From the NCBI GenBank assembly GCA_013698305.1, contig JACCVC010000191.1, positions 1 to 11,213 on the forward strand: a stretch of 11,213 nt of DNA, given 5' to 3'. Under the pieces are notes generated by a model. The model did not search any database. It was given only the letters and a program-made list of their open reading frames with translations, and was not told where the DNA came from. The position numbers and the translations under genes are program-made. The stretch's first letter is position 1; each line of letters opens with the position of its first letter. Origin of the DNA: Chloroflexia bacterium (GTDB lineage: Bacteria > Chloroflexota > Chloroflexia > Thermomicrobiales > UBA6265). Below, piece by piece: positions 1 to 7,416 of the stretch.

Positions 1-751
1 AACCTACGGCGTCTCGAAGCGAACCAACGACCGGTATTATGCCGTGTCGATTGCCACCCATCAGGAAAGATGGAGTCCCGAAGCATACGTGCGACGAATA
101 CCGGCGCTGTTCGAGCACATCCGCAACACGCTGGGGCCGGATGTCGAGTTGCTCCACGATATTCACGAACGCGTTCCACCCCTTTACGCGATTCGGCTGG
201 CGAAGGAACTCGATCCCTTTCGACTGTTTTTTCTAGAGGATCCCTTTGCGCCAGAGGACAGTGGCTATTTCCCGATGCTTCGCCAGCACAGCGTTACGCC
301 GATTGCGATGGGCGAGCTGTACTCCAACCAGGCCGAGTATCTGCCACTGATTCAGGATCGCCTGATTGACTTCATTCGTGTGCATATTTCGGACATCGGC
401 GGCCTGACTCTGGCCCGAAAGCTCGGGGCGCTCTGTGAGTTCTACGGAGTGCGAGCGGCGTGGCATGGTCCGGCGGATGTATCGCCGGTGGGCCACGCCG
501 CGAACCTTGCCCTCGACCTCAGCAGCTCGAACTTCGGTATCCAGGAGGCTGCATTTTTCAGTGAGCGGGCGCAGGAGGTCTTTCCCGGCACGCCCGAGAT
601 TCGCGCTGGAGCAATGTGGAGCAATGACCGTCCGGGATTAGGTGTCGATCTCGATGAAGAGCTCGCGGCAAACTACCCGTTCCCTGAACACGCGCTCAAC
701 GGTGCATGGCCCGAGATTCGTCGCCCGGATGGAGGGGTGCAAAAGCCGTAG
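1..751 (+). CDS. Mannonate dehydratase / RspA-type enolase-superfamily enzyme, C-terminal part (5' end outside window)
   Basis: The frame is open from base 2, so the GTG at 44 is probably internal and the gene starts before the window. About 249 residues are visible; the family is usually near 400. Seen, numbered from the first full codon: LLHDIHER with D53 and H55, FFLEDP with E79, GEL with E105, R126, WHGPAD with H155 and D159, and GIQE with E182, ending in the GLGVD...YPF and RRPDGG segments typical of the ManD/RspA group. Known for the family: the Asp-Glu-Glu triad binds Mg2+ and the enzymes dehydrate D-mannonate or D-gluconate to 2-keto-3-deoxygluconate in the cytoplasm. The C-terminus looks intact. 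The true substrate is uncertain because several members of this group have low or no mannonate activity, and the N-terminal capping domain that helps set specificity is not visible. No partner genes for hexuronate catabolism lie downstream. Confidence 0.88.
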   Translation, partial: TYGVSKRTNDRYYAVSIATHQERWSPEAYVRRIPALFEHIRNTLGPDVELLHDIHERVPPLYAIRLAKELDPFRLFFLEDPFAPEDSGYFPMLRQHSVTPIAMGELYSNQAEYLPLIQDRLIDFIRVHISDIGGLTLARKLGALCEFYGVRAAWHGPADVSPVGHAANLALDLSSSNFGIQEAAFFSERAQEVFPGTPEIRAGAMWSNDRPGLGVDLDEELAANYPFPEHALNGAWPEIRRPDGGVQKP

Positions 752-880
752 GGTCTTACCACCGCTGGACCGGAGATGAGCTTCTTTCTGGAACTTTCAC
801 ATGACATATCCCAATACTTATTGACTCATTCCATATTCCAAACGCCATAGAGGGGTTCATTGAAACGGGGAAACGGGGAA

Positions 881-2539
881 CTACCTAATTACTGAGGGAA
901 ATTGCCAGTCAGTTTCAGGATGCACGTCGAGGAGCACTCCGTTGTCGACTCTGATCACGCGAGTGGCAAGGCGCTTTACGGCATACCGGTCATGGGCGAC
1001 GAACACCACTGTGCCGGGAAAGGCGGTCAGCGACTGCTCGAATGACTCGCGAGCGTCGATATCCAGGTGGTTCAGCGGCTCATCCAGCAACAGCAGGTCC
1101 GCGCCGGGAATCGCGATGTGCGCCAGCATCAGCCTGGTGCGTTCCCCCCATGACAGGTCGCCGATCCGGCGATGGACGCTCTCGCCGCCAAACAGGAAGC
1201 GATGGAGCTCGGTGCGATGGTCAGATTCAGAGGCGCTGGACACCTGCTGGAGGGATTCCAGCACGGTCTGGTCCGGATCGAGGGAATCCTGATCCTGCGC
1301 CAGCATCGCCAGCCGGACTGCGGTCCCGATCCGGCGGTATCCGGCGTCTGGCTCGAGCTGGCCCGACAGGACATGGATGAGCGTGGTCTTTCCCGCCCCG
1401 TTGTCACCGATCAACGCGACTCGTTCTCCGTAGCGCAATGTGAGTGAAGCGTGATCCAGGATCATTCGATCTCCGCGCTTCACCACGACATTGTCGAGTG
1501 TCGCGACGTCACGCGCCTGGCTCACCGGCGCCGGAAAGTCCAGCGCCAGACCCCAGGACTGTCCTGGCTTCTCGACCAGATCTTCGGAATCCAGCATGCG
1601 TTCGAGCCGCGCTCGGCGCACCGTAGCGGCGCGAGCGATCTTCTGCGCGCGTTTTCGGTAGTGAAAGTTGATCGTCTCGCCTTCGATCTTGCGGGCAGAT
1701 CGCTCGTTCTGGTCGATGCTCGATTCAAGTCCGGCGATGCGTTCCTGCTGACGCTTGTACGTCTCGAACTCGGACGCCTGTTGCTGCTCCCGCGCAGAGA
1801 CGAACGAACTGTAGTTCCCGACATGGAGCACAAGGGCGTGCTCGCCAGCCTTGAGCGCCGCGATCCGGTTGGTTGCGTCGTCCAGAAAGCCTCGATCATG
1901 TGAGACGATCACGACGGCTCCGTCGTAGTCGTGCACGAACTCCGCGAGCCACAGCTGACCGCCGAGATCGAGGTGATTCGTAGGTTCGTCGAGCAGGAGC
2001 AGGTCTGGCTGCATGGCGAGCAACGCCGCGAGGCCGGCGCGGGTGCGTTCTCCACCGGAGAGTTGCGTCAGTGGTGAGTCGAGCGCGGCGCGAGGAACGC
2101 CGAACTGGTCAAGCAGCATCTCCAGCCGATCAAGCGTTTGGTACCCGCCAGCTGCGTCGAACGCTGTCTGGGCCTGTTCCCACGCCTGGATCACCTCGCC
2201 GGTGCCTCCGTCCGTCTCCGACAAACGATCGGTTGCGAGATTGATCGCTTCGAGAGCTCCGAAGAAACCTCCTGATGGCGCGTTCAAGGCGTCGCGAAGA
2301 CGCCCCGACTGGAGATCGAAGAGACCTTGTGGCAGGTAGCCGACGTGTACACCTGGCGAAAGCTGTCGCGTGCCGGTGTCGGGCTGGCTGATTCCAGCAA
2401 TGATTTCGAGCAGCGTAGACTTGCCGGAACCATTGGGCCCGACAAGTCCGATACGATCACCGCGATTGATGTTGAGGGAGACGTTGTCGAAGAGCAGTTG
2501 GTCGGAGAAACGACGGGAGATGCTGTTGAGTGTTAACAT
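881..2539 (-). CDS. ABC-F family ATPase (duplicated ABC domains, no membrane segments)
   Basis: 552 residues with two ABC ATPase domains in one chain. Domain 1: Walker A GPNGSGKST (34-42), signature LSGGERTR (160-167), Walker B LLLLDEP (180-186), His214. Domain 2: Walker A GDNGAGKTT (378-386), signature LSWGERTR (462-469), Walker B with E487, His516. The stretch at about 245-320 is charged and helical, rich in Arg/Lys/Glu (for example HYRKRAQK), and matches the interdomain linker that ABC-F proteins insert toward the ribosomal P-site tRNA. There are no transmembrane helices, so this is not a transporter. Known family roles are translation factors (EttA, Uup-like) and ribosome-protecting antibiotic resistance factors; the sequence alone does not say which. 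The ATG at 2539 is preceded by an AGGG-type ribosome site. The second signature has Trp in place of the first Gly of LSGGE. It lies downstream of a small acidic gene on the same strand, with a hairpin in the 168-bp gap. Confidence 0.93.
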   Translation of the reverse strand: MLTLNSISRRFSDQLLFDNVSLNINRGDRIGLVGPNGSGKSTLLEIIAGISQPDTGTRQLSPGVHVGYLPQGLFDLQSGRLRDALNAPSGGFFGALEAINLATDRLSETDGGTGEVIQAWEQAQTAFDAAGGYQTLDRLEMLLDQFGVPRAALDSPLTQLSGGERTRAGLAALLAMQPDLLLLDEPTNHLDLGGQLWLAEFVHDYDGAVVIVSHDRGFLDDATNRIAALKAGEHALVLHVGNYSSFVSAREQQQASEFETYKRQQERIAGLESSIDQNERSARKIEGETINFHYRKRAQKIARAATVRRARLERMLDSEDLVEKPGQSWGLALDFPAPVSQARDVATLDNVVVKRGDRMILDHASLTLRYGERVALIGDNGAGKTTLIHVLSGQLEPDAGYRRIGTAVRLAMLAQDQDSLDPDQTVLESLQQVSSASESDHRTELHRFLFGGESVHRRIGDLSWGERTRLMLAHIAIPGADLLLLDEPLNHLDIDARESFEQSLTAFPGTVVFVAHDRYAVKRLATRVIRVDNGVLLDVHPETDWQFPSVIR

Positions 2540-2616
2540 GATGCACCCTGGTGTGGCTGAACAGATGCTACATGCCGCGCCGATGGTATCGGGCGGCAGA
2601 GCGTGGGGTTCGGCGC

Positions 2617-2641
2617 CTCCGTGAGCGCTGTGCGCACGGAG
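2617..2641 (-). terminator. Possible hairpin between the acidic gene and the ABC-F gene
   Basis: CTCCGT (2617-2622) pairs with ACGGAG (2636-2641). Inside, GCGC-TGT-GCGC closes a second stem after a 2-base bulge. It lies about 67 bases past the stop of the acidic gene and about 78 bases before the ABC-F start. No T-run follows on the minus strand, so it may be a weak or factor-assisted terminator, a leader structure for the ABC-F mRNA, or chance. Confidence 0.3.
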
Positions 2642-2707
2642 CTGGGTTAGTCGATCATGTTGGGCGAGATCTCCAGTTGCGGATCGTATCTCGGCAGGTG
2701 AGGCGGC

Positions 2708-2959
2708 TTAAGCTCCCTGACCCATTGCCGCGGTCGCTTCGGCTTCCAGCGCGGTCAACGCGTAGTTGTCGATTTCCTGCGACAGCGCATCCCGAAGGTT
2801 GATCAGGTCGACGAGGTCCAGGCCGGCCACTACGGGTGTGTTGTCGTCGTCAGCATCGTCGCCGCTGGCGGGAACGACACGAAACTCGACATCGACGGTT
2901 TCGTCTCCGTCGCCCTCATCTGCCGGAATCTCATCCATGTAGAGATTGTACGTGTCCAT
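2708..2959 (-). CDS. Small, highly acidic protein of unknown function
   Basis: 83 residues from the ATG at 2959, chosen because AAGG lies 7 bases before it; the frame can be extended to a TTG at 3007, but that start has no ribosome site. I do not recognise the family. Composition is striking: 22 Asp/Glu against only two Arg and no Lys, with runs such as ADEGDGDE and GDDADDD in the first half. The first half has alternating strand-like segments (TVDVEFRVVPA) and the second half reads as helix (LVDLINLRDALSQEIDNYALTALEAEATAA). There is no signal peptide or membrane segment, so it is probably cytoplasmic. The ABC-F gene follows on the same strand after 168 bp with a hairpin between, so shared transcription is possible but not shown. 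Reading frame, start and ribosome site are good; function is open. Confidence 0.65.
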   Translation of the reverse strand: MDTYNLYMDEIPADEGDGDETVDVEFRVVPASGDDADDDNTPVVAGLDLVDLINLRDALSQEIDNYALTALEAEATAAMGQGA

Positions 2960-3278
2960 CCTGCCGCCTTTCTGGCTCGAGCATCGGCGTGCCTGGGCAC
3001 CCGACAACCGCGTGTGACGCGCGTGTCAATTCAGCGCTTGTTGGGTTTGATGTCGATGGTAGCGCTTTGAGCCGTCCGGAGCAACCGGTCGGTACGCACC
3101 AGTGTACAGGAAACCTCGTACTTGCGTGCAGTATCGGGGAGATTTACCTGGGCAGTCTCCTTTGTGATGTGGAAGACAATTCATGTATGCGTCCTGCGAG
3201 TTGATGTTCCGGTACCGTACACTCTCTTAACGAAATGCTATGTGAACTGTTGACCAGTCATAAAGACAGAGGTTCCCG
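2960..3278. other. 319-bp gap between divergent genes, no gene seen
   Basis: This gap separates the acidic gene (leftward) from the solute-binding protein gene (rightward), so it should hold both promoters. Apart from the TTGACA/palindrome near 3015-3029 and the ribosome site AGAGG at 3268-3272, I see no convincing promoter pair, hairpin or RNA gene. A TTGATG at 3201-3206 lacks a matching -10 at normal spacing. Open frames crossing the gap have no ribosome site or recognisable protein. Confidence 0.5.
3001..3029 (-). promoter_or_regulatory. Possible promoter/operator upstream of the acidic gene
   Basis: On the minus strand a perfect TTGACA (-35 type) occupies 3029-3024, but the expected -10 at 3006-3001 reads TGTCGG, a poor match. 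The -35 overlaps a near-palindrome, TGACACGCGCGTCA on the minus strand (3028-3015, 12 of 14 positions symmetric). Initiation near 2994 would leave a leader of about 35 bases before the ATG at 2959. Evidence is weak because of the poor -10. Confidence 0.25.
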
Positions 3279-4487
3279 GTGAAGCGCCCAGATTCGGTCC
3301 AACGCAGCATCTTGAACCGGCGCGCGTTCCTGGCGACGGGAGCGTTGCTCGGGCTGTCAGGATGCGCCTCCCCGCTCGGCGAAGACGACGCGGCGCAGGA
3401 AGCTCCTGAGCCCGGTGTGCTGGCTGATGCGACCCAGGCGCCCCCCGCCCCAACCCAACCGCCGATCGCCTCGCCGGTGGCGGGATACCTCGATCCCGAG
3501 CGCTGGTTTGGGCGATCCCTGATCGTGGCGACGGCGGGCGTTGGTGATTATCTCGACGCGCTGACATCGTCGTTTTTCGATGCGTTTGCGCAGGCGACTG
3601 GAGCGACGGTTCGACACCAGACGTTCGGGCGCGATGGTATCGAAAACCTGATCGATCAGGTCGAGAGTGGCGACCCCGTCTGGGATGTCGTCCTCGTACC
3701 CACCGCCAGGGTGTTGCCGCTGGCCCAGGGTGGATATCTGGAGCCGATCGACTACGCCACGGTCGATCCCGCGTCGTTGTATGAACAAGCGGCGATGCAG
3801 CACGGCGTCGGGGCGATGTACTACTCGACGGTGATGGTATCAGCCGCGGTCGTCGATGAGTCACCATCCACCTGGGAGGACTTCTGGGATCTCGATCAGT
3901 TCTCCGGGACGCGGGCATTGCGCCGCCATCCGGTCGGCACCCTGGAGTTCGCGTTGCTGGCGGACGGCGTAGCGCAGAATGAGGTGTATCCGCTGGATAT
4001 TCCCCGGGCGTTTTCGGCATTGGAGTCGGTTCGAGACGCCACGATCTTCTACGAGGACAGCAAGACGCCGGTCGAGCTGGTTCGCACGGGCCAGGTCGGG
4101 CTTGGCAGCGCCTGGAACATCCGCTCGGTTTTGCCAGATGTTGTCTCGCTGGTCGATCTGCATTGGCAGGGCGGAATGGTTTCGGCGGACAGTTGGGTGA
4201 TCCCGCGCGACTCGGAGAATCAGGACGTGGCGATGAGCTTCATCAACTTCTCTACCAGAGCAGTCCCGAGCGCGAACTTCAGCCGCTTCCACCCATTCGG
4301 CCCCGCCAATAAGGACGCGCTGGACCTGCTGGTTCCCGACGTTGTGGATACGCTGCCGACCGCGCCGGACAAACTTGAAGTCCAGTTTTTCGAGAACTGG
4401 GCCTATTGGGCAGAACAGAATGATGCGCTTGTGGCGCAGTTCGAGGACTGGTTGCTCAACCCTCAGGCGTCACCCGAGGCGGACTAA
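3279..4487 (+). CDS. Polyamine-type (PotD-like) extracellular solute-binding lipoprotein, family 1
   Basis: 402 residues. The GTG start at 3279 has AGAGG 6 bases upstream. The N-terminus holds a Tat-type twin-arginine stretch (NRRAFLATG, R14-R15) running straight into a lipobox LSGC with C29, so export through Tat and lipid anchoring are likely. A Pro/Ala-rich linker (about 30-65) follows, then a periplasmic-binding fold: SLIVATAGVGDYLDAL, WDVVLVPTARVLPLAQGGYLEPIDY, STWEDFWD, then WVIPRDSENQDVAMSFINF near the C-terminus. This order resembles spermidine/putrescine-binding proteins and other family 1 solute-binding proteins. The ligand cannot be read from the sequence. No permease or ATPase gene adjoins it; the neighbours are a small acidic gene and a convergent gamma-glutamyltransferase-like gene, so it is an orphan binding protein in this window. 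Its TAA stop overlaps the stop of the convergent gene. Confidence 0.88.
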   Translation: MKRPDSVQRSILNRRAFLATGALLGLSGCASPLGEDDAAQEAPEPGVLADATQAPPAPTQPPIASPVAGYLDPERWFGRSLIVATAGVGDYLDALTSSFFDAFAQATGATVRHQTFGRDGIENLIDQVESGDPVWDVVLVPTARVLPLAQGGYLEPIDYATVDPASLYEQAAMQHGVGAMYYSTVMVSAAVVDESPSTWEDFWDLDQFSGTRALRRHPVGTLEFALLADGVAQNEVYPLDIPRAFSALESVRDATIFYEDSKTPVELVRTGQVGLGSAWNIRSVLPDVVSLVDLHWQGGMVSADSWVIPRDSENQDVAMSFINFSTRAVPSANFSRFHPFGPANKDALDLLVPDVVDTLPTAPDKLEVQFFENWAYWAEQNDALVAQFEDWLLNPQASPEAD

Positions 4488-6061
4488 CCGCGCTCCGCGT
4501 AACCTTCCGAGCGCGGATCGGCGGCTCCAGCAACCTCGCCAGTCGACTGATCCTGGAGGACGATCTGCGCGTATCCAGCATGAGGCCAGCCAGGCTCCAC
4601 CCGATTAATCGCGTGGCCGCGCTCGATGAGTCCAAAGGCTACGTGCTGTGGCATTCCAGCTTCGATCACCACCGCAAACGGATCGCCATGTCGACCGTCG
4701 CCGGAAAACCACCGAGGGCGCGCCAAAGCTTTTTCAGGAGTCATGCCGAAATCGACCAGGTGGCTGGCCAGCTGCATGTGGATTTGGGCCTGCGCATCAC
4801 CTCCCTGAGTACCTAGCGGACCTCGTCGGTCTCCATCGATGTCGATCATGCCGGGCATCAACGTGTGGAGTGGACGTTTGCCGCCCGCCAACTCGTTGGG
4901 ATGACCGGGAATCAGAGAGAAGTATGAGCCGCGATTCTGCAGCACGATGCCGGTATCACCGGCGACGAGTCCTGATCCGAACGCCTGGAAGATGCTTTGA
5001 ATCAACGACACCGCGAGGCCGTTTCCATCGATCACGCCGATGAAGATCGTGTCGCCGGGCAATGTTGGTTGGCCTACGGTCGCGGCCCAGGGATCGAAGT
5101 CGCTCCACATGCCGTCGATCGCCGTGTCGGTCAGGATGTCCTCCGCCGTGACCGTCATTGCCTCAGGGTCCGCCAGATACCGATCCCGGATCGCGAACGC
5201 TCGCTTCTTGGCTTCGATCTGGACATGAAGCCAGGCCGGGTCGTCCCATGACGCTCCAGCCGCTTCTCGATCCATCATCGCGAGACCGAGTAACCCGGTG
5301 ACGCCCTGGCTATTGGGCGGCAGCTCCCATATCGTGGCGTTGCGATATCGGATCGAGATCGGATCATCCCAACTGGACGCATGGGTCGCGAGATCGTCCC
5401 CTGACATCCACCCGTTGTCTCCACCAGCTGTGGTGACGATCTGGTCGGCGATCCAGCCTTGGTAGAACGCGTCCCTGCCCTCACGACCGATAGCGTCCAG
5501 CGAGTTCGCCAACGCGGGGTTCGCGAGCGGGTAGCCGGGCGCAGGAGCGCTCCCGTCGTCGAGAAAGATCGACGCGGCAACCGGAAAGCTGGCGAGATCG
5601 GCGGCGCTGAGGGACATCGCGTTCGCCAAGCGAATGGAAACAGGGAATCCGTCCCGAGCGAGCATGGATGCCGGCGCCAGCAACCGGCTCATCGGGAGCC
5701 GTCCAAGGCGTTCGTGGGCGCTGAACCAGGCGTGGATTGTGCCGGGCACCGTGACGGTTGCGGGGCCGAAACGCGGCATGGATTCGTATCCCTGCCCTCG
5801 CAGCGCGTCGGGATCGGCGACGGCGGGCACCCGTCCAGACCCGTTCAGACCCGTGGGAGCCGGCTCGTCAGGAGGCCAGATCATCATGAAACAGTCGCCA
5901 CCAATCGACGTCTGATCGGGAAGGAGGACCGTCAGCGCCGCGTTCGCGGCAATGGCGGCGTCCACCGCCGAGCCACCTTCCTGGAGGACGGATGCGCCGA
6001 TCGCGGTGGCGGTGTGGTGGGGGGTGGCGATCATCCCGTTCCCGGTTTGCGCTTGTTGCAT
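4484..6061 (-). CDS. Gamma-glutamyltransferase-like Ntn hydrolase (YwrD-type), probably cytoplasmic
   Basis: 525 residues from the ATG at 6061, chosen because GGAG lies 8 bases before it and homology starts here (TGNGMIATPHHTATAIG). The frame runs on to 6349, but that extension overlaps the divergent secreted-protein gene and matches nothing. Seen: GGSAVDAAIAANAAL, IGGDCF, GSGRVPA (R77, where the family binds the glutamate carboxylate), VPGT, then LPGDTIFIGVIDGNG with T338 as the expected self-cleavage site and nucleophile, FGSGLVAGDTGIVLQNRG, and GTQGGDAQ with the GG pair of the oxyanion hole. Known: such enzymes autocleave before the Thr into large and small subunits and transfer or hydrolyse gamma-glutamyl groups, for example of glutathione; some relatives are acylases. 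The residues after the Thr are IF, not the TH of classical GGT. There is no signal peptide, unlike most secreted GGTs. The substrate is open. Confidence 0.9.
   Translation of the reverse strand: MQQAQTGNGMIATPHHTATAIGASVLQEGGSAVDAAIAANAALTVLLPDQTSIGGDCFMMIWPPDEPAPTGLNGSGRVPAVADPDALRGQGYESMPRFGPATVTVPGTIHAWFSAHERLGRLPMSRLLAPASMLARDGFPVSIRLANAMSLSAADLASFPVAASIFLDDGSAPAPGYPLANPALANSLDAIGREGRDAFYQGWIADQIVTTAGGDNGWMSGDDLATHASSWDDPISIRYRNATIWELPPNSQGVTGLLGLAMMDREAAGASWDDPAWLHVQIEAKKRAFAIRDRYLADPEAMTVTAEDILTDTAIDGMWSDFDPWAATVGQPTLPGDTIFIGVIDGNGLAVSLIQSIFQAFGSGLVAGDTGIVLQNRGSYFSLIPGHPNELAGGKRPLHTLMPGMIDIDGDRRGPLGTQGGDAQAQIHMQLASHLVDFGMTPEKALARPRWFSGDGRHGDPFAVVIEAGMPQHVAFGLIERGHAINRVEPGWPHAGYAQIVLQDQSTGEVAGAADPRSEGYAERG
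4488..4516. terminator. Possible shared hairpin at the junction of two convergent genes
   Basis: CCGCGCTC (4488-4495) and GAGCGCGG (4509-4516) form a perfect 8-bp GC-rich stem with a 13-base loop. It begins directly after the stop of the solute-binding protein gene and lies inside the last codons of the convergent gene. No T-run follows on either side, so intrinsic termination is uncertain. Confidence 0.3.
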
Positions 6062-6138
6062 TGTGTGGTCTCCAATGGGCGCGCCGCCGAACCTGTGAAA
6101 CGAAACACCGGAGCGGCGCGTCTGGTGAGTAAGGTAAA

Positions 6139-6167
6139 ATGGTAGTTGAGATGCGATCGCGACACAA
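6139..6167 (-). promoter_or_regulatory. Candidate promoter for the gamma-glutamyltransferase-like gene
   Basis: On the minus strand TTGTGT (6167-6162) and TACCAT (6144-6139) are separated by exactly 17 bases, giving a predicted start near 6132, about 70 bases before the ATG at 6061. On the plus strand TAAAAT (6135-6140) overlaps the same -10 region and could serve the divergent gene, but has no recognisable -35. The match is moderate only. Confidence 0.35.
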
Positions 6168-6207
6168 TCCACCATGTCATGATGTGTCGAACGAATGAGG
6201 AGACACG

Positions 6208-7389
6208 ATGTCGATCTGGAAACCTCTGCGCCTGGCCCTGTTCTGCCTGCTTTCCAGCCTGCTCGTCTTGCCAACGGCACACGCTGTAGCTCAGGCCGAG
6301 CCGGTACAGTTGGACGCATTGACCCGCACACAGTTTGCCTCTGTTCCACTCACCGCCGAAGAGTTGCCCGATGGGTACGTGCTGCTGGGCGAGACCTTTG
6401 TGGGAGCGGATCAATTCGCGCCGGGTGGCGACAGCGGCATCACCGGCCAGACATTGGTGGATGCGGGGTTCATTGCGGTGTACAGCAGCGTCTACGGCCA
6501 CGAATCCGGTGACGGCCAGATCACCACCTACGTGTCGCTGTGGGACAGCTTTGATGAGGCCACGGCGGGTTTTGAGTTGCTCGAAGACGAGGCGGTGACC
6601 GCACCCGGAAGTGACTTTACCGATAGCGAATTGAACGTCGGTGAAAGGCTGGCCGAGTTGACCACGGGCACGATCGACGTCGATGGGACACAGCAGCAAT
6701 TTGCCGATGCCACAATTGTGGTTGAGACACTGATCGTTGGCGTCATCTCCCAAGGTTCGGCGGACGCTGTGCTCGATAGCGAGGGCATGACCTCCCTTGC
6801 TCAGTCGCTTGAGGCGCGTGCGTCGACGGTGACCGGTGGCGAGATCCCGGAAGGCGCCAATTTCGGACTGGCGACCTCGACACTCAACGTCTCGACGCTT
6901 GGAACAGACCTTCAGACAGGGTTCCTCTCGCCCGAGGAAGCGGAGGCCATCTACGGCCTTTCCGGGTCGTCGCTCGGCAACCTGGAGGATGCATGGGTGT
7001 CACTCGTAGCTATCGGGGACAATGCCGCGCCACCGTTCGTGGTTGTGGGTCGCTCGAGCTTCGCCGATGCCGACACCGCCGCGCAGGTCGTGGAGCAATC
7101 GGCGGAGCTCGTGCCGCTTTCGATCTCGCTCGAACCCGCTGATGGCTTTTCTGTCGATGGAGTCGGTGAGCTTCGCGGGTTCACGTATCTCAGCCCGACA
7201 ACTCCGGCTGCGCCAGCGGCCAATAGCTTCCGCGCCGTGGCGCAGGTCGATACGATCGTCATCATCGTCGATGTACAGGGAGCGACTTCGGTAGATGAAG
7301 CCCGCGCCGCCGCCACTGCCCTGCTCACCGCGCAGCTGGCCTGCAATGAAGAGTCCTGCGAGTTGCCAGAACTTACATTTGGCTCCTAG
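6208..7389 (+). CDS. Secreted protein of unknown function with an apparent internal duplication
   Basis: 393 residues. The ATG at 6208 has AGGAG 5 bases upstream. The N-terminus is a Sec signal peptide: basic start (WKPLR), hydrophobic core LALFCLLSSLLVLP, and cleavage sites AHA (24-26) or AQA (28-30). No later membrane segment or lipobox is evident, so the mature protein is probably released or periplasm-like. I do not recognise a family. The mature part looks like two related units: SFDEATAGFELLED (114-127) and a later VETLIVGVISQG (172-183) in the first half, against SFADADTAAQVVEQ (284-297) and VDTIVIIVDVQG (347-358) in the second, each followed by a helix-like stretch. C379 and C384 near the end could form a disulfide. 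The protein is acidic and rich in Thr/Ser/Val. It diverges from the gamma-glutamyltransferase-like gene and is closed by a strong hairpin. Confidence 0.85.
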   Translation: MSIWKPLRLALFCLLSSLLVLPTAHAVAQAEPVQLDALTRTQFASVPLTAEELPDGYVLLGETFVGADQFAPGGDSGITGQTLVDAGFIAVYSSVYGHESGDGQITTYVSLWDSFDEATAGFELLEDEAVTAPGSDFTDSELNVGERLAELTTGTIDVDGTQQQFADATIVVETLIVGVISQGSADAVLDSEGMTSLAQSLEARASTVTGGEIPEGANFGLATSTLNVSTLGTDLQTGFLSPEEAEAIYGLSGSSLGNLEDAWVSLVAIGDNAAPPFVVVGRSSFADADTAAQVVEQSAELVPLSISLEPADGFSVDGVGELRGFTYLSPTTPAAPAANSFRAVAQVDTIVIIVDVQGATSVDEARAAATALLTAQLACNEESCELPELTFGS

Positions 7390-7416
7390 GCTCAGACGTC
7401 CACCTTCCCAGATACA

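Noticed and set aside
821..850. TTGACT promoter-like hexamer in the gap after the enolase-superfamily gene
   Set aside because: No acceptable -10 follows at normal spacing and no plus-strand gene lies downstream.
852..898. G-rich stretch with a tandem AAACGGGG repeat (863-878) as a possible G-quadruplex
   Set aside because: There are three GGGG runs and a distant GGG, but loops of 11 and about 16 bases make a stable quadruplex unlikely; the repeat is only two copies of 8 bases.
3238..4020. 260-residue open frame on the minus strand
   Set aside because: It is very rich in Arg, Pro and Ser and lies opposite the solute-binding protein gene, typical of a shadow frame in GC-rich DNA.
5459..6145. 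228-residue open frame on the plus strand
   Set aside because: It lies opposite the gamma-glutamyltransferase-like gene, has shadow-type composition and no recognisable domain.
6062..6349. Longer N-terminus for the gamma-glutamyltransferase-like gene (start at 6349)
   Set aside because: The extension runs antisense through the signal peptide of the divergent secreted-protein gene, matches no family and has no ribosome site; the ATG at 6061 has GGAG at good spacing and begins the homology.
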